Source: an uncultured Anaerobiospirillum sp.
GTDB lineage: Bacteria > Pseudomonadota > Gammaproteobacteria > Enterobacterales > Succinivibrionaceae
Direction: 5' to 3'
Assembly (NCBI GenBank): GCA_944390115.1
Contig: CALXOW010000021.1
Location: forward strand, 1-47,446
DNA: 47,446 bases
The translations under genes and the position numbers were made by a program. Position 1 is the first letter of the stretch; the number at the start of each line of letters is the position of its first letter. Positions 33,376 through 40,611 of this stretch are shown piece by piece. The notes under the pieces were generated by a model. The model ran no database searches. It saw nothing but the letters and a program-made list of their open reading frames with translations, and had not been told where the DNA came from.

Positions 33376-34857
33376 ATGGCAATTCTCAGTTTAGACGTGC
33401 AACGTGGTGTCAGTGGCGACATGATGGTCGCGGCTCTGTTAGATGCCGGAGCCAACTTCGATGAGGTCAAGCGCGTACTCCAAAGTTTACCCCTCAATGG
33501 CTTTAGCATTGAAAAGAAGGCGGTCACCAAGGCCAGCCTCAATATGTGTGACTTCACAGTCAAGCTCGAGCAAGACAACTACGATGCCGACATGGCCTAC
33601 CTCCACCCGGACCGCTATGGCCCAAGCCTGAAAATCAAGGGCCCTATCAGCGCCGAGGCCATGCTGACCCAAGCGGCGCAGCTGACCCCAGAGCACCATC
33701 ATGGGCATGACCACAGCCATGAACACGTACATGACCACGAGCACATGCACGATCATGAGCACGAACACAGCCACGACCACGTGCACGATCATGAGCACAT
33801 GCATGACCACGAGCACGGCCATGACCACAGCCACGGCCATAGCCATACTCACCGCGCCTTAAGCGATGTCGTCGCATTGATTGAGAGCTCATGCGCCACG
33901 CAGGCGGCCAAGGACTTGGCCATCAAGGTCTTTACCATCATTGCCGCAGCTGAGGCTAAGGCCCATGGCACCTCCCCTGATTTAGTCCACTTCCACGAAG
34001 TCGGCGGCTTAGACTCGATTGCCGATATTCTGGCCTTTGCCGTATGCGTGACCGACCTTAAGATCACACAGACTTACGCCACCCACTTAGGTGAGGGCTT
34101 TGGTGAGGTACGCTGCCAGCATGGCCTGCTGCCAATTCCCGTCCCGGCAGTCGCTAACATCTGCGCCGCACATAAGCTCCCAATGGTCACCGGCCGCTGC
34201 TACGGCGAGCTTGTCACCCCAACTGGCGCGGCCATGCTCGCAGCCCTCGAGTGCCACTTTGCCCCGGCACCACTGACCACCATGATCGCAGTCGGCTATG
34301 GCGCGGGCAAACGCACCTACGATAAGCCAAGTTTTGTGCGCGCCACCTTATTACATGAACCAAGCGCTGACCAGACCCCTGATTGCAACTGTGCCTCATC
34401 GCCTTATCGTGACACCATTGTTGAGATTAAGAGCAACATCGACGACCTATCCGGCGAGCTCATGGGCACGCTCTTTGAGCGCCTCAAGCACGAAGGTGCG
34501 GTCGATGTCAGCCTGCGCACCATCTTCATGAAGAAGAATCGTCCGGGCTTTGAGCTGTGCGTCTTGTGCCACGAGGAGCAGGTCAAGCAGCTCGTTACCA
34601 CCATCCTGACTGAGACCAGCGCCATTGGGGTACGCTTAAGTCGCCAAGAGCGCTACATCATGGCTCGCGAGCAAAGAAGCTTTGTCTCAAGCTTGGGACC
34701 TGTGACCATCAAGCACTGTGAGCTCGCCCCAGAGCTGGGCACTTACAGCATCGACTACGTTGAGTTTGACAGCTTAAAGGAACTGAGCGCCATCACCGGG
34801 CGCCCGCTCAAGGAAGTGGAAGCTATCGTCAAAGGAGAGCTCTATGCTCAGCGCTAA
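33376..34857 (+). CDS. larC: Nickel-pincer cofactor biosynthesis protein LarC, with long His-rich insert
   Basis: 493 residues, one uninterrupted gene (in Lactiplantibacillus plantarum it is split into larC1/larC2). N-terminal 'MAILSLDVQRGVSGDMMVAALLDAGAN' and 'DLVHFHEVGGLDSIADI' are LarC signatures, and C-terminal 'IVEIKSNIDDLSGELMGTLFERL' marks the second domain. LarC inserts nickel into the bis-thiocarboxylate nucleotide in a CTP-dependent reaction. Residues about 110-159 are a His/Asp/Glu repeat with more than 25 His, probably a nickel store or shuttle. AGGAGG lies 5 bases before the ATG. It overlaps larE by 14 bases. Confidence 0.95.
   Translation: MAILSLDVQRGVSGDMMVAALLDAGANFDEVKRVLQSLPLNGFSIEKKAVTKASLNMCDFTVKLEQDNYDADMAYLHPDRYGPSLKIKGPISAEAMLTQAAQLTPEHHHGHDHSHEHVHDHEHMHDHEHEHSHDHVHDHEHMHDHEHGHDHSHGHSHTHRALSDVVALIESSCATQAAKDLAIKVFTIIAAAEAKAHGTSPDLVHFHEVGGLDSIADILAFAVCVTDLKITQTYATHLGEGFGEVRCQHGLLPIPVPAVANICAAHKLPMVTGRCYGELVTPTGAAMLAALECHFAPAPLTTMIAVGYGAGKRTYDKPSFVRATLLHEPSADQTPDCNCASSPYRDTIVEIKSNIDDLSGELMGTLFERLKHEGAVDVSLRTIFMKKNRPGFELCVLCHEEQVKQLVTTILTETSAIGVRLSRQERYIMAREQRSFVSSLGPVTIKHCELAPELGTYSIDYVEFDSLKELSAITGRPLKEVEAIVKGELYAQR
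33703..33852. repeat. His-rich coding repeat inside larC
   Basis: About 150 bases of GAC/GAG/CAC/CAT codons encode alternating His and acidic residues (for example 'DHEHMHDHEHEHS' occurring in near-duplicate blocks). It lies between the two conserved halves of the LarC N-terminal domain. Such tracts bind nickel in other nickel chaperones (HypB, UreE). Confidence 0.9.
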
Positions 34858-35695
34858 TAACCCCCTCGAGCAAGCCCGCCTCAAACTTGAGGTAGCTCTC
34901 TCTGAGCTAACCCAGCACAAGATTGCCCTGGCCTTCTCCGGCGGCGTCGACAGCTCCTTGCTCCTGGTTTTACTGGGCCTGCGCTTAAAGCAAGGCCACT
35001 TACCCCAGGGCCTCGTGGCATTTACCGTGAGCACTACCATGCACCCACAGCATGAGCTCAAGGAAGCACAAGACCTAGCAAAGTCCTTTAACATTGAGCT
35101 TGAAGTGCTCAAGCTCGACGAGCTGCCAGTTATCGCGTACAACCCGGTCAATCGCTGCTATCTGTGCAAGCATGCTCTGATGACTAGGCTCAAAGAGCGT
35201 GCCGCTGAGCTGGGCTGTTCTGTAGTGATTGATGGCACTAATGCCGATGATCTCAAACAGTACCGCCCAGGACTGCAAGCACTCAAGGAGCTCGGCATTA
35301 AAAGTCCGCTCGCGCAGGCGGGCATCACCAAGGAGCAGGTGCGCGGCATGTTAGCGCAGCTGGGCCTTAATATCGCGCACAAACCGTCGAGCCCGTGCCT
35401 AGCCACGCGCTTCCCCTACGGCACTGAGCTCAAGCCTGAGGCCATGGCCGCAGTAGGCAAGGCCGAAGAGCAGCTTCATGCTCTGGGTTTTACCAATGTG
35501 CGGGTGCGCGCCTACCCTGAGGCGCGTTTGATTCGCCTGGAGCTTGACGCTGAGGCCCTAAGCCGCGCGGTGGAGTACCGTAGTCTCATCTTGCCGATCC
35601 TGCAAAGCATGGAGGGCTACGATCACTACACCTTAGATCTCGAGGGCTTTGCCTCCGGCAGTATGGACAAGGCTATTTTGGCCCAAACCAAGTAA
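34844..35695 (+). CDS. larE: LarE, sulfur-transfer enzyme for the nickel-pincer nucleotide
   Basis: 283 residues of the PP-loop ATPase class. The pyrophosphate loop is 'FSGGVDSSLL' (residues 31-40). It should adenylate the dicarboxylate nucleotide and install two sulfurs. Cys105 and Cys108 ('NRCYLCKH') and Cys185 ('SSPCLATRFPYG') match the three-cysteine LarE type, which in Thermotoga holds a [4Fe-4S] cluster and works catalytically, as opposed to the single-cysteine sacrificial LarE of Lactiplantibacillus. The start overlaps the larC end by 14 bases. Last gene of the operon; no classical larA follows. Confidence 0.95.
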   Translation: MLSANNPLEQARLKLEVALSELTQHKIALAFSGGVDSSLLLVLLGLRLKQGHLPQGLVAFTVSTTMHPQHELKEAQDLAKSFNIELEVLKLDELPVIAYNPVNRCYLCKHALMTRLKERAAELGCSVVIDGTNADDLKQYRPGLQALKELGIKSPLAQAGITKEQVRGMLAQLGLNIAHKPSSPCLATRFPYGTELKPEAMAAVGKAEEQLHALGFTNVRVRAYPEARLIRLELDAEALSRAVEYRSLILPILQSMEGYDHYTLDLEGFASGSMDKAILAQTK

Positions 35696-35700
35696 GACCT

Positions 35701-35766
35701 GTCTATCTGATGTCTATCTGATGTCTATCCAGTGTCTATACAACGTCTATCAAAGATCTATACTGG
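35701..35766. repeat. Six phased 11-bp direct repeats (GTCTAT core)
   Basis: Units begin at 35701, 35712, 35723, 35734, 35745 and 35756, each exactly 11 bases. The first five start GTCTAT and the sixth ATCTAT; the other five bases vary after the first two units, which are identical. Eleven-base spacing places every core on one DNA face. PhoB/OmpR-type response regulators bind such 11-bp direct repeats (the Pho box core is TGTCATA). The array ends one base before a TTGACA. It could be an activator array for the downstream gene. Confidence 0.85.
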
Positions 35767-35767
35767 T

Positions 35768-35800
35768 TTGACATTAATTACAAAATTTTTAAGCTAATCT
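35768..35800 (+). promoter_or_regulatory. Candidate promoter after the 11-bp array
   Basis: TTGACA (35768-35773) is a perfect -35 element. The -10 is poor: TAAGCT at 35790-35795 with a 16-base spacer, or TAATCT at 35795-35800 with 21 bases. A good -35, a poor -10 and an abutting repeat array fit an activator-dependent promoter. Confidence 0.5.
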
Positions 35801-35821
35801 AGCTTTTTGCTGGTACCTGCT

Positions 35822-35855
35822 TTAGACTGGGGCTTAACCACCAGCCCCAGTCTAA
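35822..35855 (+). other. Strong hairpin in the leader of the second AAA gene
   Basis: TTAGACTGGGGCT (35822-35834) pairs perfectly with AGCCCCAGTCTAA (35843-35855), loop of 8. There is no T-tract after it, so it is not a standard terminator on the plus strand. It lies between the candidate promoter and the start at 35895. It may stabilise the larE transcript end or act in the leader. Confidence 0.6.
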
Positions 35856-35894
35856 TGGCGGCTTGGTTTTCGCGTTCCACCAAGCAGGCATCAT

Positions 35895-37613
35895 ATGACC
35901 CCTGCGCTCCCACCTCTGCCAATTGGCATCTCAGATTTTAATGAAATCCGGCGCCAAAATTTGCTTTACGTCGACAAGACCAAGCAGATAGATCAATTGC
36001 TGGACCACAACTACCTCGTTTTCATCGCTCGCCCTCACGGCATGGGACGCACCTTGCTTTTGTCCACGATTAAAGAACTCTTCCTACACGGCGACCCAAA
36101 CTGTGAGGGGTTAGCGGTACACGGCAATTGCCACATCAAGGAGCCGCGCAAAGTCATCAACCTTTCCTTTAAGGGTGCGCCGAGCTCCAGTCCCGCCGCG
36201 CTTGAGACTTGGCTCAAGGATGAATTGGTGGCGGCCTTTTGCGCGGCAGGCTATCCTGAGGCCAAGCACATCAAGCGTTATGAGATCTTTTGGCTCTACT
36301 TTGGATTGGAGCGCATTATTAAGGACGACTACCCGGTGTTCTTAGTCGACGACTGGGACTACCCTTTGACCTGCCAGCGCGGCAACGAGACGCTCTTTAA
36401 GCGCCTGCACGCAGTAGTGCAACACTTCTACAACTGGCTCAACGACTTGAAAATCTGGTTTGCCTTGGTGCTCGGCACCAATGAGAGCTTAGGGGCCGAG
36501 ACCATGACCTGCCGCAATTTCATCGACCAAACCTTGGACGAGTATTGGGCTCAACTCTGGGGCGTCAGTCAAGCCGAGCTCGAACGCTATTATGCGCCCT
36601 ACATAGCAGAGGCCGCCCAGCGCCTCCAGCTCTCTCAATCTGACCTACTGGTGGAGCTTAAGCGTCATTACGGCGGCTTTTGCTTTAATGAGTACGACCC
36701 AGTGGTCGTGTACAGCCCGAGTGCCCTCAATCAGTTCTTTGCCCAGCTCACCGCAAGTTCCGAAGCCCCACGCTTTGGCAATTTTTGGACGGAGTCACTT
36801 GAAGCACCGTATGATCTCACCACCTGGCTGCACCAAGACCCAAGCCTCTTGTCCTATCTGACCAAGTTCACGGGCCATCAGCTCGAGTTAAGCGATACCA
36901 AGCTCTTTCCTCAGAACAACATCTTTGCGGTCTTACTACTCGACCCGACGCTCTATCCGAAGCTTCATGAGCAAGGCTATCTCTCCATTCTCAAGGCCGA
37001 CTGGGAGTTAGTCAACTTTCACCCGAACGTCCATGGCTACACAGTAGGATGGCCCAACGATGATGTCTCAAGCTACGTACACTCATGCGTGGCCCAGCTG
37101 CTTGGTACTGAACCCAATGCCCTCAGCGCTCTCAAAGCAGAGCTGCAGGAGGCCTTGCAGCGTGAGGATATGCCCGCGCTCTGTCACAAGCTCAACAAGC
37201 TGCTCCATAAAGTTACGCGGCAGCAGGCGTCCAACCAAACGCACCTACTGCGCACCGTGATAGGCTATGGCCTAACCAGTGCCCAAGTGGAGGTAGAAGA
37301 AAATCTGCGCAATGCCGTTAACTTCGCCGATCTCGAGGTGTTCGTAGGTCAGCATGTTTACGTCATCGATCTGGCTCTTCTTGAGCCCGGTCAAAGCGTA
37401 ACTACCTTAATTAAGGACACGGTCAACACCATGTTGCGCTTAAGCCACGGCGTCGGCGCTCACACCTTGGGCCTACGCTGCACTGGGATGGTTTTGATCC
37501 TTAATGCTCAGCACCAGATCGTGGCCTGGCACACGCTTGACGCCAACCAAGCCGACCAGACAGGTCAAATCACCCCCATAACCGAGGAAGCCAGCAACCC
37601 AAAAGCGTTATGA
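35895..37613 (+). CDS. AAA-ATPase-like/DUF1703 paralogue with altered catalytic motifs
   Basis: 572 residues, collinear with the AAA/nuclease protein at 20592-22385 ('PLPIGISDFNEIRRQNLLYVDKTKQID' at the N-terminus; 'LKRHYGGFCFNEYDPVVVYSPSALNQFF' in the middle). The Walker A lysine is replaced: 'GMGRT' (residues 49-53) against 'RMGKS'. Walker B is 'VFLVDDWD' against 'VFLIDEWD'. The nuclease Glu-x-Lys is 'IDLAL' against 'VELKR'. So nucleotide hydrolysis and nuclease activity are probably lost while the frame stays open over 572 codons, arguing for a retained non-catalytic role. Base composition resembles its lar neighbours rather than the AT-rich paralogue. The SD is weak. A phased repeat array and promoter precede it. 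Confidence 0.83.
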   Translation: MTPALPPLPIGISDFNEIRRQNLLYVDKTKQIDQLLDHNYLVFIARPHGMGRTLLLSTIKELFLHGDPNCEGLAVHGNCHIKEPRKVINLSFKGAPSSSPAALETWLKDELVAAFCAAGYPEAKHIKRYEIFWLYFGLERIIKDDYPVFLVDDWDYPLTCQRGNETLFKRLHAVVQHFYNWLNDLKIWFALVLGTNESLGAETMTCRNFIDQTLDEYWAQLWGVSQAELERYYAPYIAEAAQRLQLSQSDLLVELKRHYGGFCFNEYDPVVVYSPSALNQFFAQLTASSEAPRFGNFWTESLEAPYDLTTWLHQDPSLLSYLTKFTGHQLELSDTKLFPQNNIFAVLLLDPTLYPKLHEQGYLSILKADWELVNFHPNVHGYTVGWPNDDVSSYVHSCVAQLLGTEPNALSALKAELQEALQREDMPALCHKLNKLLHKVTRQQASNQTHLLRTVIGYGLTSAQVEVEENLRNAVNFADLEVFVGQHVYVIDLALLEPGQSVTTLIKDTVNTMLRLSHGVGAHTLGLRCTGMVLILNAQHQIVAWHTLDANQADQTGQITPITEEASNPKAL

Positions 37614-37692
37614 GCGCTCTAGCTATCATCCGCCATTTTTATGGTCATTGTGTCCATGCTGGGCCTACAATATTCATGAGATATAAATTATT

Positions 37693-37833
37693 GTGAATAC
37701 TTTTACCTTATTGCTCGTCTTTGTTGTTACTTTAGTGTGCGTCTTTATGGTGGGTTTTATTTATACTATTTATAAATACTATGAATACTTCGCTTGGTCT
37801 CGAGCCAATAAAAAGCATGATTTGGCGCGCTGA
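37693..37833 (+). CDS. Putative small single-pass membrane protein (46 aa)
   Basis: A GTG-initiated frame encodes a hydrophobic helix ('LLLVFVVTLVCVFMVGFIYTIY') followed by an aromatic/basic tail ('KYYEYFAWSRANKKHDLAR'). No family is recognised. The ORF at 38769-38915 has the same plan and shared positions (V/I-T-L-x-C-x-F, then G-x-x-Y), so the two look like diverged paralogues. Type I toxins and small regulatory membrane proteins have this shape; there is no evidence for either role. No clear SD. The 3' end overlaps the cyclase-tail fragment. Confidence 0.35.
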   Translation: MNTFTLLLVFVVTLVCVFMVGFIYTIYKYYEYFAWSRANKKHDLAR

Positions 37834-37905
37834 GCGCTCTTCCTTACTGAGGTAATTGAGTCGGCAGCCATCGCGCATCGAGACCGAACAGCCCTTGAGC
37901 TGGTG
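37826..37905 (-). pseudogene. Fragment of a diguanylate cyclase gene tail
   Basis: On the minus strand this reads 'VSMRDGCRLNYLSKEERS', nearly identical to 'VSMRDGRRLNYLSKEERA' at the C-terminus of the GGDEF protein encoded at 39163-40611. The DNA match is strong for about 70 bases and then stops abruptly. It is a partial duplication or the scar of a lost cyclase gene. Confidence 0.75.
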
Positions 37906-38031
37906 CCGCAGAAACAAGCTCAAGCAAGAGATCTAGGCCGAGCTCAGGGCATGCTGAAGTCCAAACATAAGCTTGCTAAAGCTGATTAGTTGAGCCCTCC
38001 ATCACCTGTTTAAGTAAATAAGTTTGAAAAA

Positions 38032-38483
38032 ATGTTTGCCTCTAAAAATTTTTTAGATCTCTTGCGTGAAGAGATGAAGGATCCTTCCTTCCGCGAAGGC
38101 TTTAAGGACGCTCTAGTTGAGCACGCAATTATCGAAAATATCGACCTGTGCGGTCGGCGACCATTGCGAGACCAAAACCTTGAAGTTTGCCGGTTTGCTG
38201 ATGGCTATCGGTTGACCGGGACTCAAATCATAGCCATCGATAGCAAACCAAATATCAAGGTGCGTACTGGTGTGGTCGTTGACCGCACAGCTCGGAAAAT
38301 ATCAATCAAGCGAAGTCAGATGCGGGCATCTCCTATGAGGAGTTCCCTAAGCGCCTGGGGCTTCCTGCCGATAAGGTCTTAAGAATTGAAGACAGATTGT
38401 CTTTTGGCGATCTGCTTTCGTCATTAATGCTGAAGCATTACAATAAAACCTTAGGCAAAACTATGGTTATATCATTTGCATAA
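38032..38483 (+). pseudogene. Frameshifted small HTH (XRE-like) protein gene
   Basis: Frame 1 opens with 'MFASKNFLDLLREEMKDPSF' and continues to about codon 88 ('TGVVVDRTAR'), then becomes unlike protein and stops at 38382. From 38295 the -1 frame reads 'ENINQAKSDAGISYEEFPKRLGLPADKVLRIED', a clear XRE-type helix-turn-helix, and ends with TAA at 38481-38483. Joining the frames at the A-run near 38296-38299 gives one protein of about 150 residues. No standard slippery heptamer with a following structure is evident, so a one-base indel is likelier than programmed shifting. An antitoxin or regulator role is possible for the intact ancestor. Confidence 0.6.
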
Positions 38484-38768
38484 AACCAACTTATACAAAC
38501 ACACATCAAGTAATCAACAATTATGGCGAACCAACGGTCATGATCAATATCACAAAAATACAAGGACTGATCATAGTATAAAATTATATACGAACACAGA
38601 CTCTTGACTTAATATAAGGGTTCCTGCGCTCCAATGATAGTTTGCCTTGGCAGAGCTGTCAGCGAAAAATGTGACATTGATCATGGCCGTTGGTCAGCCA
38701 TACAATGACAGCTATCTCTCATAACAACCTAAATATTGTTATGAGAGTCAACATTAGGAAATACTATT
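38484..38768. other. AT-rich non-coding stretch
   Basis: I see no gene. It holds several TATA-like runs (about 38575-38592) and TTGACT at about 38611, so it is likely the promoter region of the small ORF at 38769, but no well-spaced -35/-10 pair stands out. Confidence 0.35.
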
Positions 38769-38915
38769 ATGAACATCGGTCTTTTCTTTTTTATTCTTGC
38801 TGTCATCACTCTTTGCCTTTTTATTGGCGGCTTAACTTACTTCCTTTTCCAATATGTTGGATGGCTAAGGTACATTAAGAAGCATAATCAACCAACCACA
38901 AGCCACGCTTCTTAA
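38769..38915 (+). CDS. Putative small single-pass membrane protein (48 aa)
   Basis: The ATG has AGGA 9 bases upstream. The product has one strong membrane helix ('LFFFILAVITLCLFIGGLTYFLF') and a basic tail ('WLRYIKKHNQPTTSHAS'). It has the same plan and several shared positions as the ORF at 37693-37833. A +1 frame immediately after its end reads 'LLKAQPDYKQRFSKIIARE' before a stop, so the intact ancestor may have been longer. A good terminator follows at 38967, which supports a real transcript. Function unknown. Confidence 0.45.
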   Translation: MNIGLFFFILAVITLCLFIGGLTYFLFQYVGWLRYIKKHNQPTTSHAS

Positions 38916-38966
38916 AGCCCAACCTGATTATAAGCAAAGATTCAGCAAGATTATTGCCAGAGAATA

Positions 38967-39019
38967 AAGCGAGGGTTATCTTAGTAATAAAAAAAAGCTA
39001 AGTCCCTCGCTTCATTTTG
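38967..39019 (+). terminator. Intrinsic terminator after the small membrane ORF
   Basis: AAGCGAGGG (38967-38975) pairs with CCCTCGCTT (39004-39012), with an inner CTTAG/CTAAG stem. CATTTTG follows. Confidence 0.65.
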
Positions 39020-39162
39020 TTATAACAAACAATAGCAGCAGAATTAGGCGGACAACACTAGGTTGTAGACACGGCCACGCCAACGCTCCTTTGTTGGGCG
39101 TAAAAACCTCAGTCTTTAGTGATTATGGTCACCAAGAGCCATTGATCTTAGACTTGCGTACT

Positions 39163-40611
39163 TTACGGCGTTTGCAGCCCTTGGGCGGCTTGCGCCTCCT
39201 GCATTTGCTTGGCGCGCTTAGCGCGCTCTTCCTTGCTTAAGTAATTGAGTCGGCGGCCATCGCGCATCGAGACTGGACGGCCCTTACGGCGCTCAAGATA
39301 GGCCTTTAAGGCAATGTAATTGTCCTTGCGCTCGCGCTCCTTGTGCGCCTGCATGCGCACGTCGGCACGCTCAATGGTCGTTTGCAAGGTATCGTTTTCT
39401 TGCTCGCCTAAGGTTGCACAGCCAAAGCCCACAAAGAGCGGCATCACGCCCTCTAAGGCATTGTGATGGCGCACGTATTGGCGCAGCTGCTGGATGATGT
39501 CGCTGCACTCCTCTAAGGTGCAGTGCGGCAGAATCGTCAGAAACTCGTCACCGGCCAGGCGCATGATATCGCATGGCCGCTCAATCACGGTATTGAGCAC
39601 CTCGGTCACGGTCAAAAGCAAAATGTCACCATCGGCATGGCCTAAGACGTCATTGGTGATCTTAAGGCCGGTGACATCAGCGTAAATCACCGAGACCGGA
39701 CGGATCTCAGGATCGGTCCAGCGCGCTAAGTGCTGCTGGAAGTACGAGCGATTCTTAAGGCCGGTTAAGGTATCGGTGTACAGGAGCTGCTTGATATTCT
39801 CAAAGTTATCCTGCACTAAGTTGATATCCGAGAAAGTACCCAGCATCGAGATCGCGCTGCCATCAGGATGGCGCCGCACCACAATGCCCCGGCCGATCGA
39901 CCAGATATAGGAACCGTTCTTGTGGCGCATGCGCGCGCAGTACTCAAAGCTATCACCAAAATCAGGGCAAGCTAAGATATGGCGCTGGACATCGATGATA
40001 TCGCGGTCATCTGGATGAACTAAGGTACTCCAATCATCCAAGGTCTGCGGAAACTCGTCTTCGTCGTAGCCTAACAGGTCGGTGTAGGCCTTGGACAGAT
40101 GCAGGTTCTGGGTCACGCAATCCCAAGAGAAAAAGCCGTCGCCTGAGATTTCGCGCACAATGAAGTCTGAAAACGAGCTATCACTTTGCGTTAAGTAGCC
40201 TGTGGCATAGCGCACCTTGCCGTTCGGAAAGCGCGTGAGCACCGAGCCATTGATGACAAAGCCGCTCCCGGCGTACGGGCCGCGCGTGAGCTCAATATCT
40301 TCAAAGATAATCGCGCCCATATCGCGCGTATCCATGACGCGATAGTAGCGCTCGATGTTGTGGATGGTGAGATACTCTAAGAACTCACTTTCCTTAACCC
40401 AGCCCTGTTGCTCACCTAATCCTAAAAAGGCCCGTCCTTGCTGGTCAAACAAAAATCTGCGCTCATCGCCATCAAAGACCCAAAAGCCCCGCGCGCAGCC
40501 TGTCGGACGCTCATCACCTAAGATCAGCTGCGCTTCATCTTCGAGGAAGTCTGGTTCTGGAGCTAACTCTTGCTCTTGCGCCCACGACTCAGCGCGCTGC
40601 CACTCACTCAT
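39163..40611 (-). CDS. PAS-GGDEF diguanylate cyclase-like protein (482 aa)
   Basis: Soluble protein. An N-terminal sensor part (about 40-150) is followed by a PAS_3-like fold (about 155-265, with 'HPDDRDI' and 'RHKNGSYIWSIGRG') and a GGDEF domain from about 275. The signature is A353-G-D-E-F357 in place of GGDEF; substrate residues 'ITNDVLGHADGD' are intact, so cyclic di-GMP synthesis is plausible. The RxxD inhibitory site is not in register (Arg and Asp sit one position off in 'ERPCDIMRLAGDEF'). The start overlaps the stop of the larger cyclase by 8 bases. Part of its C-terminus is duplicated at 37826-37905. Confidence 0.88.
   Translation of the reverse strand: MSEWQRAESWAQEQELAPEPDFLEDEAQLILGDERPTGCARGFWVFDGDERRFLFDQQGRAFLGLGEQQGWVKESEFLEYLTIHNIERYYRVMDTRDMGAIIFEDIELTRGPYAGSGFVINGSVLTRFPNGKVRYATGYLTQSDSSFSDFIVREISGDGFFSWDCVTQNLHLSKAYTDLLGYDEDEFPQTLDDWSTLVHPDDRDIIDVQRHILACPDFGDSFEYCARMRHKNGSYIWSIGRGIVVRRHPDGSAISMLGTFSDINLVQDNFENIKQLLYTDTLTGLKNRSYFQQHLARWTDPEIRPVSVIYADVTGLKITNDVLGHADGDILLLTVTEVLNTVIERPCDIMRLAGDEFLTILPHCTLEECSDIIQQLRQYVRHHNALEGVMPLFVGFGCATLGEQENDTLQTTIERADVRMQAHKERERKDNYIALKAYLERRKGRPVSMRDGRRLNYLSKEERAKRAKQMQEAQAAQGLQTP

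Larger units (their letters stand above)
37614..38031. other. Short-gene and fragment region
   Basis: It contains the small membrane ORF at 37693-37833 and the antisense cyclase-tail fragment at 37826-37905. The small ORF's frame stays open for another 52 codons after its TGA, to TAG at 37987-37989, reading Gln/Ala/Lys-rich residues. This may be chance or a gene broken by a stop. Confidence 0.4.

Noticed and set aside
33487-33892. Long frames antisense to larC
   Set aside because: They arise from the His/Asp-rich repeat read on the other strand and are shadows of larC.
38294-38300. Programmed -1 frameshifting in the HTH gene
   Set aside because: No X-XXY-YYZ heptamer followed by a clear stem-loop; a simple indel explains it.
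39063-39105. Hairpin downstream of the cyclase operon as a terminator
   Set aside because: The stem is bulged and has no T-tract on the minus strand.
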